Assembly (NCBI GenBank): GCA_949935685.1
Contig: CATLGN010000005.1
Location: 1 to 17,478, forward strand
DNA from: an uncultured Lachnospiraceae bacterium
GTDB lineage: Bacteria; Bacillota; Clostridia; Lachnospirales; Lachnospiraceae
Length of the DNA: 17,478 bases
Reading direction: 5' to 3'
In this document: positions 7,699-14,926 of the stretch, in pieces
Layout of the letters: each line of letters starts with the position of its first letter
How positions within the stretch are numbered: the first letter of the stretch is position 1
Position numbers and translations under genes: made by a program
The notes under the pieces: generated by a model
What the model was told of the DNA's origin: nothing
Databases searched by the model: none
The model's input: only the letters and a program-made list of their open reading frames with translations

Positions 7699-7992
7699 TT
7701 GATCAAAGGCTTACCCGAAAAGCTGAAAGTACTGCGTTTGAAGTACAATTTGTCGCAAAGAGAAGTTGCCGATAAGCTCCATGTATCATCCTCTATCATT
7801 TCCGGCTATGAAACAGGAGAACGAACCCCAAGCACAGAAAACATTCTTGCGCTGGCACATCTTTATCATTGTACGACCGACTATCTGCTGGGCAATAATG
7901 CACAGGCAAAAAATATCATACTGGATACGACTGGATTATCCACAAAACAAATGCTTGCCCTGCAGGCATTGATCGAAACGATGAAGATATGA
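7699..7992 (+). CDS. XRE-family helix-turn-helix transcriptional regulator
   Basis: The only plus-strand gene. It encodes about 97 residues with an N-terminal Cro/cI-type HTH: LSQREVADKL, then the recognition helix SSSIISGYETGERTPS, then NILALAHLYHCTTDYLLG. The last 25-30 residues form a short tail that may mediate dimerisation. A GTG at 7690 could extend it by three codons, but that codon overlaps the AAAGGAGG Shine-Dalgarno sequence (7684-7690). The TTG at 7699-7701, eight bases after AGGAGG, is therefore the better start. It is divergent from the heptose operon with the operator dyad between them. A role as repressor of that operon, and perhaps of itself, is likely but inferred. I could not identify a convincing promoter for it. 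Confidence 0.88.
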   Translation: MIKGLPEKLKVLRLKYNLSQREVADKLHVSSSIISGYETGERTPSTENILALAHLYHCTTDYLLGNNAQAKNIILDTTGLSTKQMLALQALIETMKI

Positions 7993-8016
7993 TTTCCATT
8001 GATCTGCATAAAAAAA

Positions 8017-8058
8017 CAGGGAAATAATCTGAAAAATCAGTTATTTCCCTGCCTTTTT
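8017..8058. terminator. Bidirectional rho-independent terminator
   Basis: The arms CAGGGAAATAA (8017-8027) and TTATTTCCCTG (8041-8051) enclose an inner CTGA-AAAA-TCAG hairpin. On the plus strand the stem is followed by CCTTTTTT. On the minus strand the plus-strand A run at 8011-8016 supplies a U tract. It sits between the convergent XRE and lipoprotein genes and can serve both. Confidence 0.88.
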
Positions 8059-8090
8059 TATATGTCTTCAATTCCTTGTATCAAACAATG

Positions 8091-8591
8091 CTAATTAATT
8101 CCCGTAATCCCCAGCGTTCCGTCCACAGACTTAAAAATAATATTCGGCGTCGCCTCTCCCATCACAACGCCCGCCATCGTCTCCTCCAATGACGAAACGT
8201 CCACAGCCGCGATCACGGCGCACCGTTCGTCCGTAAAGACAGCGTCCGCTCCCAGTTCCATAAACGCCTCTCTGTCTTCCACGACTTCGCCGTTTACGCC
8301 GACCGGATAACTGCACAGATCGGCAAGCGCTTCCATATCCTGTCCCGCCATCGCCACCTGAATTTCTTCTGCAAACGCAGTTACTTCTCCGCTGCCTCCC
8401 TTTTCCTCCAAGTCATCGTAATTGTCACCCTGTTCTTCCGCGACATGTTCTGGCTGCTGTGTTTCCATCTGCGCTTCCCCCTCAGAAACATTTGCCGGCG
8501 CCCCGGCATTCTCCGCTTCCTGTGTGCCGCATCCCACGCAGCCATAGGCCAGAAGCGCTGCTGCCAGAATCAATACCGTCCACTTTTTCAT
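8091..8591 (-). CDS. Small secreted lipoprotein, unknown function
   Basis: A 166-residue protein with a lysine-led signal peptide (MKKWTVLILAAALLAYGC) and two candidate lipobox cysteines (C18 in LAYGC, C21 in CVGC). An acidic, low-complexity linker rich in Glu, Gln and Ala follows (about residues 25-65), then a compact C-terminal domain of about 95 residues (EVTAFAEEIQVAMAGQDMEALADLCSYP and on). The pattern AMAGQDMEALADLCSYPV...DREAFMELG resembles small NTF2-like/SnoaL-like domains found in secreted clostridial lipoproteins, but this is a weak fold impression. A good Shine-Dalgarno site (AGGAGG) precedes the start. The gene has its own promoter and the terminator at 8017-8058, so it is a single-gene unit. 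I do not assign a function. Confidence 0.78.
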   Translation of the reverse strand: MKKWTVLILAAALLAYGCVGCGTQEAENAGAPANVSEGEAQMETQQPEHVAEEQGDNYDDLEEKGGSGEVTAFAEEIQVAMAGQDMEALADLCSYPVGVNGEVVEDREAFMELGADAVFTDERCAVIAAVDVSSLEETMAGVVMGEATPNIIFKSVDGTLGITGIN

Positions 8592-8643
8592 AAATTTTTC
8601 CTCCTGATGTTATTTTTATGTTTCTTTTGTTCTCGCAGCATTT

Positions 8644-8672
8644 ATTATAATTTATGGGGATTTCCGCGTCAA
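8644..8672 (-). promoter_or_regulatory. Sigma-A promoter of the lipoprotein gene
   Basis: On the minus strand, TTGACG (8667-8672) and TATAAT (8644-8649) are separated by 17 bp, about 50 bp upstream of the lipoprotein start. The rest of the 8592-8828 gap shows only a short AGGAGA-GT-TCTCCT palindrome near 8713 and no gene. No clear terminator was found after the defence operon. Confidence 0.8.
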
Positions 8673-8828
8673 TTTCCGGTTTTTCACGGATTGATACGGA
8701 TTATTCGCAGGAGAGTTCTCCTCCTGACAAAAACCAATAAATTTTTTACTACTATTGTTGTCATTTTTGTTTTCATCTATCCGATATATCATAAATAATT
8801 GAACCTCTAAGAATCTTTATAACCTGAT

Positions 8829-9353
8829 CTATGCAGCAATAACTACAAACATCAATATCACCAGTGTCACAATTTCTGTTATTACTGCATAACCAAACCA
8901 TTTATACTTCCTTATAACCACAGTAGCATTATATGTAATTTCAGCAGAGAAATCCTCTTCAAGTTTCAATATATCAGAATCTGCAATATCCACCTGCGCA
9001 TATCGCTTATATATTGCTTTTATATACTCCTTTTTATCATACTTAGCTATATCCTTATAAAATATCAAATTATCATAATCTGAATATCCTGCTTGCCCTC
9101 TTGTTTCTTTACCCGTTTGGGGAAAAAAAGAAATCATTGACATAATTGAAGAAAACAACATACCGCCAAAGACAATATATAACAAAATTCTTCCTCCATC
9201 AATGTCCTTCATATCCCATAACAAAGATAAACATGCCACATTAAATGCTATTATCGCCGCATTCTTTGCCTCTGCATGTGCCAGCCAACTATTTACATTG
9301 TTAAAAATCTCTTTTAATAGTTCTTGCACCCTTTCATGAATCATATCATTCAA
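8829..9353 (-). CDS. Pycsar-type transmembrane effector (PycTM-like)
   Basis: A 174-residue membrane protein. An amphipathic N-terminus leads to SWLAHAEAKNAAIIAFNVA with the first helix (about 31-47). A second helix follows (about 55-77), then a cytoplasmic domain with NLIFYKDIAKYDKKEYIKAI (95-114), and a last helix at 152-173. The AEAKN...FN motif before the first helix and the Y-K-D-I-A-K-Y block match what I know of the Pycsar effector family (PycTM). In that family, binding of a cyclic pyrimidine nucleotide is thought to trigger membrane damage and abortive infection. The TTG start at 9351-9353 directly abuts the cyclase stop. It is supported by AAGGAGGT at 9361-9368, with an eight-base spacer. 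A SLATT-type effector is the main alternative. Order (cyclase then effector) and spacing match known Pycsar operons. Confidence 0.76.
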   Translation of the reverse strand: MNDMIHERVQELLKEIFNNVNSWLAHAEAKNAAIIAFNVACLSLLWDMKDIDGGRILLYIVFGGMLFSSIMSMISFFPQTGKETRGQAGYSDYDNLIFYKDIAKYDKKEYIKAIYKRYAQVDIADSDILKLEEDFSAEITYNATVVIRKYKWFGYAVITEIVTLVILMFVVIAA

Positions 9354-10796
9354 CTATTTTACCTCCTTTAATTTATTGAAAGCCATTCTTAAAGTGTTTT
9401 TGAAGTCCCCAACGGCTTTTTCCGAAAATTGATCAATCTCATTTTCCTCTATCCAACGAACCTCTGAATGTTTAGGCCCCTTAAAATCTTTTATGTAAAA
9501 GTCTTCAACAATTTCAGCCATTGTAATTACACCTTTGTCTTTCCCTTGTTCTGAATCTATTTCATACATTGCTAAAGGTATGGGCTGAACATCATTTCTT
9601 TTATTGTCACATTGTACTTTTATCTTTATTCCAAAGTCCTTTTTATATTCCGCTTCAATTTGTTCTGCCAATGAAGTCTCTAAAGTACCTTTAGCGCAGC
9701 CAAACTCCCAGCAACCCGGAAATGCCTCTCTATTGTCCGCTCTTTTCATGATCAATATTTTTTTCTTATCTTTGTCATAACAAACCGACACACAGTGCAG
9801 TCTTAATAAAAATTTTGGATTCAGCAAATGCTTAACATCTTCCTGCGAATCCTTAATTATTTTATCTATTTTGCGAAATTTATCCTCTAATTTTTGGTCA
9901 GTCTTGATTTTATTTAAAGCATAATCCACTTCAAAATACATTTCTCTTTCAAATGTAGGTTTTATTCTATTCTCAATATATAATTTGACTAATTCACTAT
10001 TTTCTCTTTCATCATAGTAAAAACTATCTTCAAACGCTATTCCTTCAATATACTTTTCATCATGATACCAAATAATGGGGTATAATCTATTTTGCCAAAC
10101 TCCTTTTAGACGTTTATATGTTATAATATGTATATTTCGTAGATAATCAGTATTTTTTGATAAAATATATGCTAATTCATAACTGATTGCAAGCCTCCTG
10201 TCCTCTGTATATTCTTTCATTCTAAAACCTGCATCAATATCATTTCCTAAAAACTCGAATATTCCATATCCCTCTTGCAATTTAAATCGCTCAATTATAT
10301 TATCATATTGTTCTAACTTCTTCAAATTTTCTCCTATAATAGCAATCCATGCTGCCGCTTTTATTGAAATAATGTTTTGCACTTTCATCAAATCCCGTTC
10401 TAAACTATTCAATTCTATTTCGTCAAAAAAGGTTCCTTTTTTTAACTGTATCACAATATTATTTAATGTCTCAAAGATAAAACCTACATATATAAATATA
10501 TCTTCCGTTTCCTTAATTGGCACAATAAAAATCACTTCATCGCCCAAAATTCTCCACATTTCCGCACTCGGTATCTTTTTGGCAACCAGCTGCTGAATCT
10601 TACTAAATAATCCAATTATAACCCGAGACCACCCCGCAAAATTCAGTGTTTTATATGCAGTAGAATTCACTATATCAAAAGAGAAGAACAATTCTACGCT
10701 CCTGCGTTCTATCTGTTCTTCTCTTTTCTCATTAAGATTTTGAATTTGACTACTATAATTTCCCTGTAATTTTGTTGAAATTTTTCTATCTACCAT
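9354..10796 (-). CDS. Class III nucleotide cyclase fused to a degenerate NUDIX domain (PycC-like)
   Basis: A 480-residue two-domain protein. The N-terminal 210 residues hold a class III nucleotidyl cyclase. FFSFDIVNST carries metal ligand D41, WRILGDEVIF carries D86, and NDIDAGFRMKEY carries D188 at the base-specifying position and R192, the usual transition-state arginine. All core catalytic positions are therefore kept. A helical linker follows (about 265-325). Residues 333-475 look like a NUDIX fold: ILIMKRADNREAFPGCWEF, then a box around 366-390. The expected REXXEE reads A382-E383-x2-K386-D387, so hydrolysis is doubtful and a sensing role is possible. The start codon overlaps the protease gene's stop (ATGGTAG), and the stop abuts the effector gene. 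By analogy with Pycsar it would make cCMP or cUMP upon infection. The base specificity cannot be read from the sequence with certainty, and cAMP/cGMP production remains possible. Confidence 0.78.
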   Translation of the reverse strand: MVDRKISTKLQGNYSSQIQNLNEKREEQIERRSVELFFSFDIVNSTAYKTLNFAGWSRVIIGLFSKIQQLVAKKIPSAEMWRILGDEVIFIVPIKETEDIFIYVGFIFETLNNIVIQLKKGTFFDEIELNSLERDLMKVQNIISIKAAAWIAIIGENLKKLEQYDNIIERFKLQEGYGIFEFLGNDIDAGFRMKEYTEDRRLAISYELAYILSKNTDYLRNIHIITYKRLKGVWQNRLYPIIWYHDEKYIEGIAFEDSFYYDERENSELVKLYIENRIKPTFEREMYFEVDYALNKIKTDQKLEDKFRKIDKIIKDSQEDVKHLLNPKFLLRLHCVSVCYDKDKKKILIMKRADNREAFPGCWEFGCAKGTLETSLAEQIEAEYKKDFGIKIKVQCDNKRNDVQPIPLAMYEIDSEQGKDKGVITMAEIVEDFYIKDFKGPKHSEVRWIEENEIDQFSEKAVGDFKNTLRMAFNKLKEVK

Positions 10797-11302
10797 TTTA
10801 AATACCCCAAAAATTTTCCTCTATTCGATGCCGCCTCTACTGAGACATTGAAATATTCTGCTATTTTGGATGTATTTACCTTATCTCCAATTACATTTTC
10901 ATTCATTTTCTTTAAATATTCGTTTTGGGGCATTAAGAATGCTGCCGCAAATTCATTCGCTTGATACTCTTTTTCAGAACTCCCCAATCTATGATAAATA
11001 TTCTCATCTTGGCGTTCCCATAACTCCTCATTGGTTAAATAACCCATGTGTAAAAATAAATGACCTAATTCATGCGCAACTGTAAATCTACGTCTTTTTT
11101 CATCCTGAAAAGGTGATACCAAAATCTTAAAAGAATCCCCTTCTTTCATCACTGCTCCATCTGTGCAGCCAAAATCTGTCTGTATACTCCCTCCCAACAA
11201 TCGCACAAGCTCATCAATATTTTGAATCGGTACCTGAATCTTAAAAGAGGTTAAAATATCTTGCGTTAAAGAATTTATCATTTTTCTTGTTGCAATATCC
11301 AT
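10790..11302 (-). CDS. ImmA/IrrE-family zinc metallopeptidase
   Basis: A 170-residue protein of the ImmA/IrrE (COG2856) family. The zinc motif is HELGH at 77-81 in RRFTVAHELGHLFLHMG. The third ligand should be one of the glutamates in EYQANEFAAAFLMP (E112 or E117). The C-terminal 35 residues (TSKIAEYFNVSVEAASNRG) are the family's usual helical tail. Known members cleave XRE- or cI-like repressors to induce mobile elements or stress regulons. Here it is the first gene of the candidate defence operon and overlaps the cyclase by 7 nt, so it probably regulates or activates the system by proteolysis. No XRE partner lies within the operon. The start is supported by AAGGATGTGA upstream. Confidence 0.88.
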   Translation of the reverse strand: MDIATRKMINSLTQDILTSFKIQVPIQNIDELVRLLGGSIQTDFGCTDGAVMKEGDSFKILVSPFQDEKRRRFTVAHELGHLFLHMGYLTNEELWERQDENIYHRLGSSEKEYQANEFAAAFLMPQNEYLKKMNENVIGDKVNTSKIAEYFNVSVEAASNRGKFLGYLKW

Positions 11303-11341
11303 CTTCTCACATCCTTAACTTATAAATTGCTACGCAACTCA

Positions 11342-11355
11342 GGAACATACGTTTG
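11342..11355. promoter_or_regulatory. LexA (DinR) box at the defence operon promoter
   Basis: The sequence GGAACATACGTTTG matches the inner twelve positions of the Gram-positive SOS box (CGAACRNRYGTTYC) and differs only at the two outermost bases. It lies just downstream of the predicted -10 boxes and overlaps the expected transcription start, a classical repressor position. Confidence 0.72.
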
Positions 11356-11363
11356 TTACATTT

Positions 11364-11396
11364 AGTTTATCATACTGCAACACAAATTACAAGCAA
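11364..11396 (-). promoter_or_regulatory. Promoter of the ImmA-cyclase-effector operon
   Basis: Two overlapping solutions exist on the minus strand: TTGCTT (11391-11396) with TATGAT (11369-11374) at 16 bp, or TTGTAA (11387-11392) with TAAACT (11364-11369) at 17 bp. Either puts the start next to the LexA box, about 55 bp before the coding start. The rest of the gap up to 11574 is AT-rich, with a weak CCCTAA/TTAGGG hairpin (11484-11505) and no gene. Confidence 0.65.
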
Positions 11397-11573
11397 TTTT
11401 ATATTTATTATTATGCTTATATTTATTAATTTGCAATCCGTTTTTTTATTATATAATATTTTCCACAAATCTACAACCAGATGCCCTAAGTCCCTTTTAT
11501 TAGGGTCCTGTTCTCATTTGAAAACTGCTTCTTTCCATCGTCTCTGGCATAATCTTCTTTCAATAGCATTTTA

Positions 11574-11604
11574 AAGCGGAGAGCCTACCCTACCCTCTCC
11601 GCTT
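11574..11604 (-). terminator. Candidate terminator at the end of spmA
   Basis: Ten-base-pair arms AAGCGGAGAG and CTCTCCGCTT surround an 11-nt loop. On the minus strand the stem is followed by only TTTAAAA, a poor U tract. The upstream arm and part of the loop lie inside the last codons of spmA. It probably ends the transporter-nagA-spmA transcript. Confidence 0.6.
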
Positions 11605-12216
11605 CCCTCCTATCATTTTACAAAACACCACCGCCGCCAGCGTGCTCACCGCGGTAGCCACAATCGCAGGCACAATAATCCGCGCCGGGTCTGCGCTTCC
11701 GTATTGCTGCCGATATGCGATCATATTGACCGGGATCAACTGCAGCGAGGAAATGTTCAGAATCAAAAACACGCACATTTCCCGGCTGGCCGTCCGCTTT
11801 CGCCTGTCTCCGCCTTTTCTCTGTAAATATTCGGAATTGCCCCGCTCGGCTTCCAGCTTCGCCAGCTCCTCCATTGCTTTCAGCCCCGCAGGCGTGCAGG
11901 CCCACCCAAGTCCCAGTACATTCGCTATAATATTCGCGGAAATATACTTCCTCGCCATATGTTCTTTCGGAATATCCGGAAACATAAACGAAACAAAGGG
12001 ACTGATCGCCTTTGTCCATTTGTCGATCAGTCCCGCCTTTTCCGCTATTTCCATCAGTCCCATCCACAGCGCCATAACGCCGATCATCGTAATGCACAGA
12101 TTCACAGCCTCACGGGTGGAATCCAGCGCCGCATTCGTCACCTCCGCCATATGCCCCGTGAGTGAACCGTAGACAATGCCGATTAAAATCATACCGCCCC
12201 AGATGTAATTCAACAT
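11590..12216 (-). CDS. spmA: Spore maturation protein A
   Basis: A 208-residue integral membrane protein of the nucleoside-recognition (Gate) domain family, about the usual SpmA length. Characteristic stretches are MIGVMALWMGLMEIAEKAGL (43-62), the ANIIANVLGLGWACTPAGLK segment, and NISSLQLIPVNMIAYRQQYG in the second half. In Bacillus and Clostridium, SpmA with SpmB is needed for spore core dehydration and heat resistance. The start is supported by GGAG eight bases upstream, 34 nt after nagA, so the two genes are probably co-transcribed. No spmB follows. The next thing downstream is the AT-rich defence island. The presence of this gene argues for a spore-forming lineage. Confidence 0.9.
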   Translation of the reverse strand: MLNYIWGGMILIGIVYGSLTGHMAEVTNAALDSTREAVNLCITMIGVMALWMGLMEIAEKAGLIDKWTKAISPFVSFMFPDIPKEHMARKYISANIIANVLGLGWACTPAGLKAMEELAKLEAERGNSEYLQRKGGDRRKRTASREMCVFLILNISSLQLIPVNMIAYRQQYGSADPARIIVPAIVATAVSTLAAVVFCKMIGGKRRG

Positions 12217-12250
12217 ATACCATACTCCGTTTTTGATCAGTATATGCGTC

Positions 12251-13378
12251 TTATGCCTTTTTTACGATTTTTCCCCTGCGGATTATCGTTACGATTTCCA
12301 GATTTTCATTCAATATCACCGCATTCGCATATTTGCCTGCCGCAATGCTGCCGTATTCGTCCGCAATGCCGATCGCCGCCGCCGGGTTGCGCGTCGCACA
12401 TTTCACTGCGCTTGCCAGCGGAATACCCGCAACCTTGACTGCATAACGCAGACAGTTCATCAGATTCGTCGCCGAACCAGCGATCGTGCCGTCCGCAAGC
12501 GTCGCCAGACTGCCTTTTACCGTTACCGCCTGTCCGCCCAGAGAATACGAGCCGTCCGCCATCCCCGTCGCTTCCATACTGTCGCTGATCAGGATAATAC
12601 GGTCGTCGCCAAACATCTTGAACGTCGTGCGAATGACCGAAGGATGTACATGAATACCGTCGCATATCATCTCCACATTGCAGTCGCTGTCACAGGCGGC
12701 GCCGATCACGCCCGGCGCTCTGTGAGAAAACGGCGGCATCGCATTATACAAATGCGTCACCTGTTTCGCGCCTCTCTGAAAAGCCTCCCGCGCGGTATCA
12801 TAATCCGCCGTCGTATGCGCAACGGAAATAACCACCTCGTCCTTGCAGGCATCGATAAATTCCATCGCGCCTTCTTCCTCCGGCGCCAGCGCGCACAGAC
12901 GAATCAATCCGCCCGACGCTTCCTGCAGTCTGCGCAGCATTGCCGCATCGGCTTTGGCAATAAAATCGGGATTCTGCGCGCCCTTTTTCGCCATGGAAAT
13001 AAACGGTCCCTCCATATTGATGCCGACCAGTTCGGCTCCGTCCTGATGCCCGGCCTTGCGATAGGCATCGGCAGCCTGCGCGATCTTCAGCAAACGATCC
13101 TCACCGAGTGTCATCGTCGCCGGACAGATCGATGTAATTCCGTTTTCCAGTTCATATTCTGCCATGGCATGAATCGAGTCCTCTGTCCCATCACAGAAAT
13201 CATGTCCCATGCAGCCATGAAAATGCACATCGATCAATCCGGGAATGACAAGACAGCCATCCGCATGGATTCCATCATTGTCGCCGCATGTCTCCGAAAA
13301 CCGCTCGCCCGAAATAAAAACATCCTGTTCGGCAAAACTTCCATCCGGCAAAAATACCTTACCACCTTGAATAACCAT
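12251..13378 (-). CDS. nagA: N-acetylglucosamine-6-phosphate deacetylase
   Basis: A 375-residue amidohydrolase-superfamily enzyme that removes acetate from N-acetylglucosamine 6-phosphate during amino-sugar use and cell-wall recycling. The TIM-barrel metal and catalytic residues are visible: H52-x-H54 in DVHFHG, E123 in NMEGPFIS, H188 in SVAHTTADY, H209 in THLYNAMPPFSHRAPG, and catalytic D266 in LISDSMEATGM. The C-terminal part (NPAAAIGIADEYGSIAAGKYAN) is typical. The start is preceded by AAGGAGGAAACGT. It lies 22 nt after the ABC ATPase stop, so it is probably in the same operon. No nagB is seen in the window. Confidence 0.95.
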   Translation of the reverse strand: MVIQGGKVFLPDGSFAEQDVFISGERFSETCGDNDGIHADGCLVIPGLIDVHFHGCMGHDFCDGTEDSIHAMAEYELENGITSICPATMTLGEDRLLKIAQAADAYRKAGHQDGAELVGINMEGPFISMAKKGAQNPDFIAKADAAMLRRLQEASGGLIRLCALAPEEEGAMEFIDACKDEVVISVAHTTADYDTAREAFQRGAKQVTHLYNAMPPFSHRAPGVIGAACDSDCNVEMICDGIHVHPSVIRTTFKMFGDDRIILISDSMEATGMADGSYSLGGQAVTVKGSLATLADGTIAGSATNLMNCLRYAVKVAGIPLASAVKCATRNPAAAIGIADEYGSIAAGKYANAVILNENLEIVTIIRRGKIVKKA

Positions 13379-13400
13379 ACGTTTCCTCCTTTATATATCA

Positions 13401-14144
13401 TTATAAGATTTTCGATAAAAATTCCCGCAGACGCGGATTGGACGGATGTTCAAAAAAGTTCTGCGGATTATTTTCTTCCTTAATCACGCCTTCGTCCACA
13501 AACAACACCCTCGTTCCCACTTCCCGCGCAAATCCCATTTCATGTGTGACAATTATCATCGTCATACCTTCTCTTGCCAGTTCGCTCATAACCTGCAGCA
13601 CTTCACCTACCATTTCCGGGTCAAGCGCCGATGTCGGCTCATCAAACAGCATGACTTCGGGATGCATGGCAAGAGAGCGCACGATCGCAATACGCTGCTT
13701 CTGTCCCCCGGAAAGCTGCGCCGGATATGCGCTCTCTTTTTCCTCCAGCCCCACGCGCCGGAGCAGTTCCCTTGCTTCCCGGTCTGCCTCTTCTTTTGAT
13801 TTTTTCAGCAGTTTAATCGGCGCCAGTGTGAGATTTTCCAGTATTGTCTTATGCGGAAACAGATTAAAATGCTGAAATACCATGCCGATTTTCTGTCTGT
13901 ACTTATTAATATCCGTCTTTTTATCCGTAATATTCCTGCCTTCAAAACAGATGGTTCCCGAAGTGGGCATTTCCAGCAGATTCAATGAACGCAAAAACGT
14001 CGATTTCCCGGAACCGGACGGCCCCACGATTACGACCACTTCTCCCTTTCTGATCTCCGTACTGATATGGTCCAGCACCAGATTGCTGCCAAATGCCTTG
14101 CACAGATCTGTGATCTGAAATAATACGTCTCCCCTATCGCTCAC
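13401..14144 (-). CDS. Polar amino acid ABC transporter, ATP-binding protein (GlnQ type)
   Basis: A 247-residue ABC ATPase. The Walker A motif is GPSGSGKST (41-49), Q-loop Q91, signature LSGGQKQR (144-151), Walker B VMLFDE (164-169) and H-loop H201. [16 protein letters not shown] is diagnostic of the amino-acid (GlnQ/HisP) subfamily. The start is GTG at 14142-14144 with AGGAGG ten bases upstream. It overlaps the permease gene by 11 nt. It powers import by the permease encoded just upstream. Confidence 0.94.
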   Translation of the reverse strand: MSDRGDVLFQITDLCKAFGSNLVLDHISTEIRKGEVVVIVGPSGSGKSTFLRSLNLLEMPTSGTICFEGRNITDKKTDINKYRQKIGMVFQHFNLFPHKTILENLTLAPIKLLKKSKEEADREARELLRRVGLEEKESAYPAQLSGGQKQRIAIVRSLAMHPEVMLFDEPTSALDPEMVGEVLQVMSELAREGMTMIIVTHEMGFAREVGTRVLFVDEGVIKEENNPQNFFEHPSNPRLREFLSKIL

Positions 14145-14823
14145 TTGTACGCAGCCTCCTCTCCAGTTTGCCTACCAAAGCTGAAAATGCCATAACCATT
14201 ACCAGATAGATCAAAGCCACACCGATGAGCGGCATAAACGGCTCGTATGTACGGCTGCGGATAATATCGCCGCCCCTTGTCAGATCCATCATTCCGATAT
14301 AACCGCAGACCGAAGTCTCTTTCAGCAGTACGATAAACTCATTTGCCAGCGCAGGCAGCACATTTTTAAATGTCTGCGGCATAATGATATGCCACATTGT
14401 CTGGGAATAGCTGAATCCCAAACTCCGTCCCGCCTCCAACTGCCCCGGATCGATGGACATAATCCCCGAACGGACAATTTCCGCCACGTATGCGCCCGAA
14501 TTGATACCAAAGGCCAGCGTCGTAACGATCAGCTTGCTGACATTATATTTCCCGAATACCACATAACACATAATCATAAGCTGTACCATCATCGGCGTCC
14601 CCCGGATGACGGTCAGATATAACCGGCAGATCATATTCGGCAGTTTTCCCTTGCCCGTTTTATCATAAGTAGAACGCACGATCGCCACCAGAAACCCGAG
14701 GAAAATCCCCAGAAGAACCGCCAGAAACGTAATCGCAAGCGTATTGCCAAGCCCCTTCACCAGATACATGTATCTGTCGTCTTTGATAAAGTTAGTATAA
14801 AACTTTACTTGAAAATCTTCCAC
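14134..14823 (-). CDS. Polar amino acid ABC transporter, permease
   Basis: A 229-residue HisM/GlnP-type permease with about five transmembrane segments, for example [20 protein letters not shown] near the N-terminus. The ATPase-contacting EAA loop is [20 protein letters not shown] (about 132-151). [19 protein letters not shown] is a signature of this group. As a single permease it probably forms a homodimer. It is separated from the upstream substrate-binding gene by a strong hairpin terminator. Confidence 0.94.
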   Translation of the reverse strand: MEDFQVKFYTNFIKDDRYMYLVKGLGNTLAITFLAVLLGIFLGFLVAIVRSTYDKTGKGKLPNMICRLYLTVIRGTPMMVQLMIMCYVVFGKYNVSKLIVTTLAFGINSGAYVAEIVRSGIMSIDPGQLEAGRSLGFSYSQTMWHIIMPQTFKNVLPALANEFIVLLKETSVCGYIGMMDLTRGGDIIRSRTYEPFMPLIGVALIYLVMVMAFSALVGKLERRLRTSER

Positions 14824-14847
14824 ACCCGCACCATCCTTCTCTATTGT

Positions 14848-14881
14848 AAAAGCGGGCCGTTACCATGTAACAGCCCGCTTT
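14848..14881 (-). terminator. Intra-operon terminator/attenuator between binding protein and permease
   Basis: The arms AAAGCGGGC (14849-14857) and GCCCGCTTT (14873-14881) and inner arms GTTAC/GTAAC close on a CAT loop. On the minus strand the stem runs into TTTT. Partial termination here would leave more binding protein than membrane components, a common arrangement. Confidence 0.83.
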
Positions 14882-14926
14882 GCCGAAACTCTTGTCTGCA
14901 ACACTGATTCTATTATAATCGACAAT

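Noticed and set aside
8709..8727. AGGAGA-GT-TCTCCT palindrome as terminator of the defence operon
   Set aside because: Only six-base arms and no T tract on either strand; it could be an operator but nothing supports that.
9388..9403. Another AAGTGTTTTTG-like sequence as an XRE operator inside the cyclase gene
   Set aside because: Single half-site in coding sequence without dyad partner or nearby promoter; probably chance.
8829..11302. CBASS or type III CRISPR signalling locus
   Set aside because: There is no CD-NTase (G-S with D-x-D) or Palm/Cas10 motif, and no CRISPR repeats; the cyclase has class III adenylyl-cyclase residues instead.
11303..11589. Insertion sequence or integrase remnant at the island edge
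   Set aside because: No transposase fragment, terminal inverted repeats or convincing direct repeats could be found by eye.
12233..13483. 416-residue plus-strand open frame opposite nagA
   Set aside because: Arginine- and histidine-rich, a mirror of the strongly supported nagA coding frame, with no family motif.
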